Origin: Candidatus Atribacteria bacterium
GTDB taxonomy: Bacteria > Atribacterota > JALVIU01
Length of the DNA: 5,365 nucleotides
NCBI GenBank assembly: GCA_027028665.1
Contig: JALVIU010000103.1
Coordinates: 1 to 5,365, forward strand
Direction of reading: 5' to 3'
Shown: positions 5,211-5,365 of the stretch, one piece after another
Layout: each line of letters starts with the position of its first letter
Numbering within the stretch: the first letter of the stretch is position 1
Notes under the pieces: generated by a model
What the model saw: the letters and a program-made list of their open reading frames with translations, nothing else
Database searches by the model: none
Told to the model about the DNA's origin: nothing
Translations under genes and position numbers: made by a program

Positions 5211-5365
5211 GTAGTCATAGTGGTAATTATGATAGTAAGCCCTCTTATGTTCTCTAAATATGTTTACTAAAATTAGACCTGCTATAAATCCACCAATATG
5301 AGCGAACCAGGCAACACCTCCTGAAGTATTAAGCCCCAGGGAAGAAATACCAGATATAAGCTGGG
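5205..5365 (-). CDS. Rhomboid-family intramembrane serine protease, C-terminal fragment (5' part outside window)
   Basis: This is the last 52 codons of a gene that enters from the high-coordinate edge; the two bases 5364-5365 belong to a split codon, and the stop is TAA at 5205-5207. Rhomboids cut transmembrane helices of substrate proteins inside the lipid bilayer, using a Ser-His dyad. The fragment holds the last catalytic helix: GGVAWFAHIGGFIAGLIL matches the rhomboid TM6 pattern (AHxxGxxxG), and the His encoded at 5298-5300 would be the catalytic one. The nucleophilic Ser motif (GxSG) lies upstream of the window and cannot be checked. After the helix comes a short basic, His- and Tyr-rich tail (REHKRAYYHNYHYDYL), presumably cytosolic. 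The gene is separated from the next by 54 nt carrying a promoter, so it probably belongs to an earlier transcription unit. Family assignment is fairly secure from the TM6 motif despite the short length. Confidence 0.85.
   Translation of the reverse strand, partial: QLISGISSLGLNTSGGVAWFAHIGGFIAGLILVNIFREHKRAYYHNYHYDYL

Overview
The window is AT-rich bacterial DNA in which every supported gene lies on the minus strand, so transcription runs from the high-numbered end towards base 1. The proteins are rich in Lys, Glu and Ile, with short or no intergenic gaps. This composition, together with an EF-G-like GTPase and a compact CcdA/thioredoxin set, suggests a deep-branching thermophilic anaerobe, with Dictyoglomus the best guess. 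That assignment is an impression from the protein style and was not tested by a search.

In transcription order the window holds: the last 52 codons of a rhomboid-family membrane protease (5365-5205); a 54-nt gap with a good sigma-70-type promoter whose -35 box overlaps the rhomboid stop codon; a 108-aa TPR-like helical protein (5150-4824); a 279-aa protein with two PRC-barrel-like domains, a charged linker and a small C-terminal domain (4813-3974); a six-helix CcdA-type thiol transporter (3965-3252); a 106-aa cytosolic thioredoxin with a CRPC active site (3251-2931); a 268-aa exported thioredoxin-fold protein with a CVYC site and a C-terminal domain that looks like a degenerate rhodanese (2927-2121, TTG start); and a 696-aa EF-G-like translational GTPase (2109-19). 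No stretch over 300 bases is without a gene.

The six genes from the TPR protein to the EF-G-like GTPase are separated by 10, 8, 0, 3 and 11 nt. Several Shine-Dalgarno sequences lie inside the last codons or stop codon of the gene before, so this reads as one translationally coupled operon. Its core is a thiol relay: cytosolic thioredoxin, then membrane CcdA, then an exported thioredoxin-like protein, each with exactly two cysteines. The relay would carry reducing power across the membrane. No cytochrome c maturation gene is visible, so the final target is unknown.

The most noteworthy points are the apparent rhodanese remnant fused to the exported thioredoxin, the Tyr in place of the catalytic His in the EF-G-like GTPase, and the CRPC thioredoxin paired with its own CcdA. 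I see no mobile element, CRISPR array, tRNA or rRNA. The window is best described as an ordinary housekeeping or redox operon with some unusual protein details, not a clearly new system.
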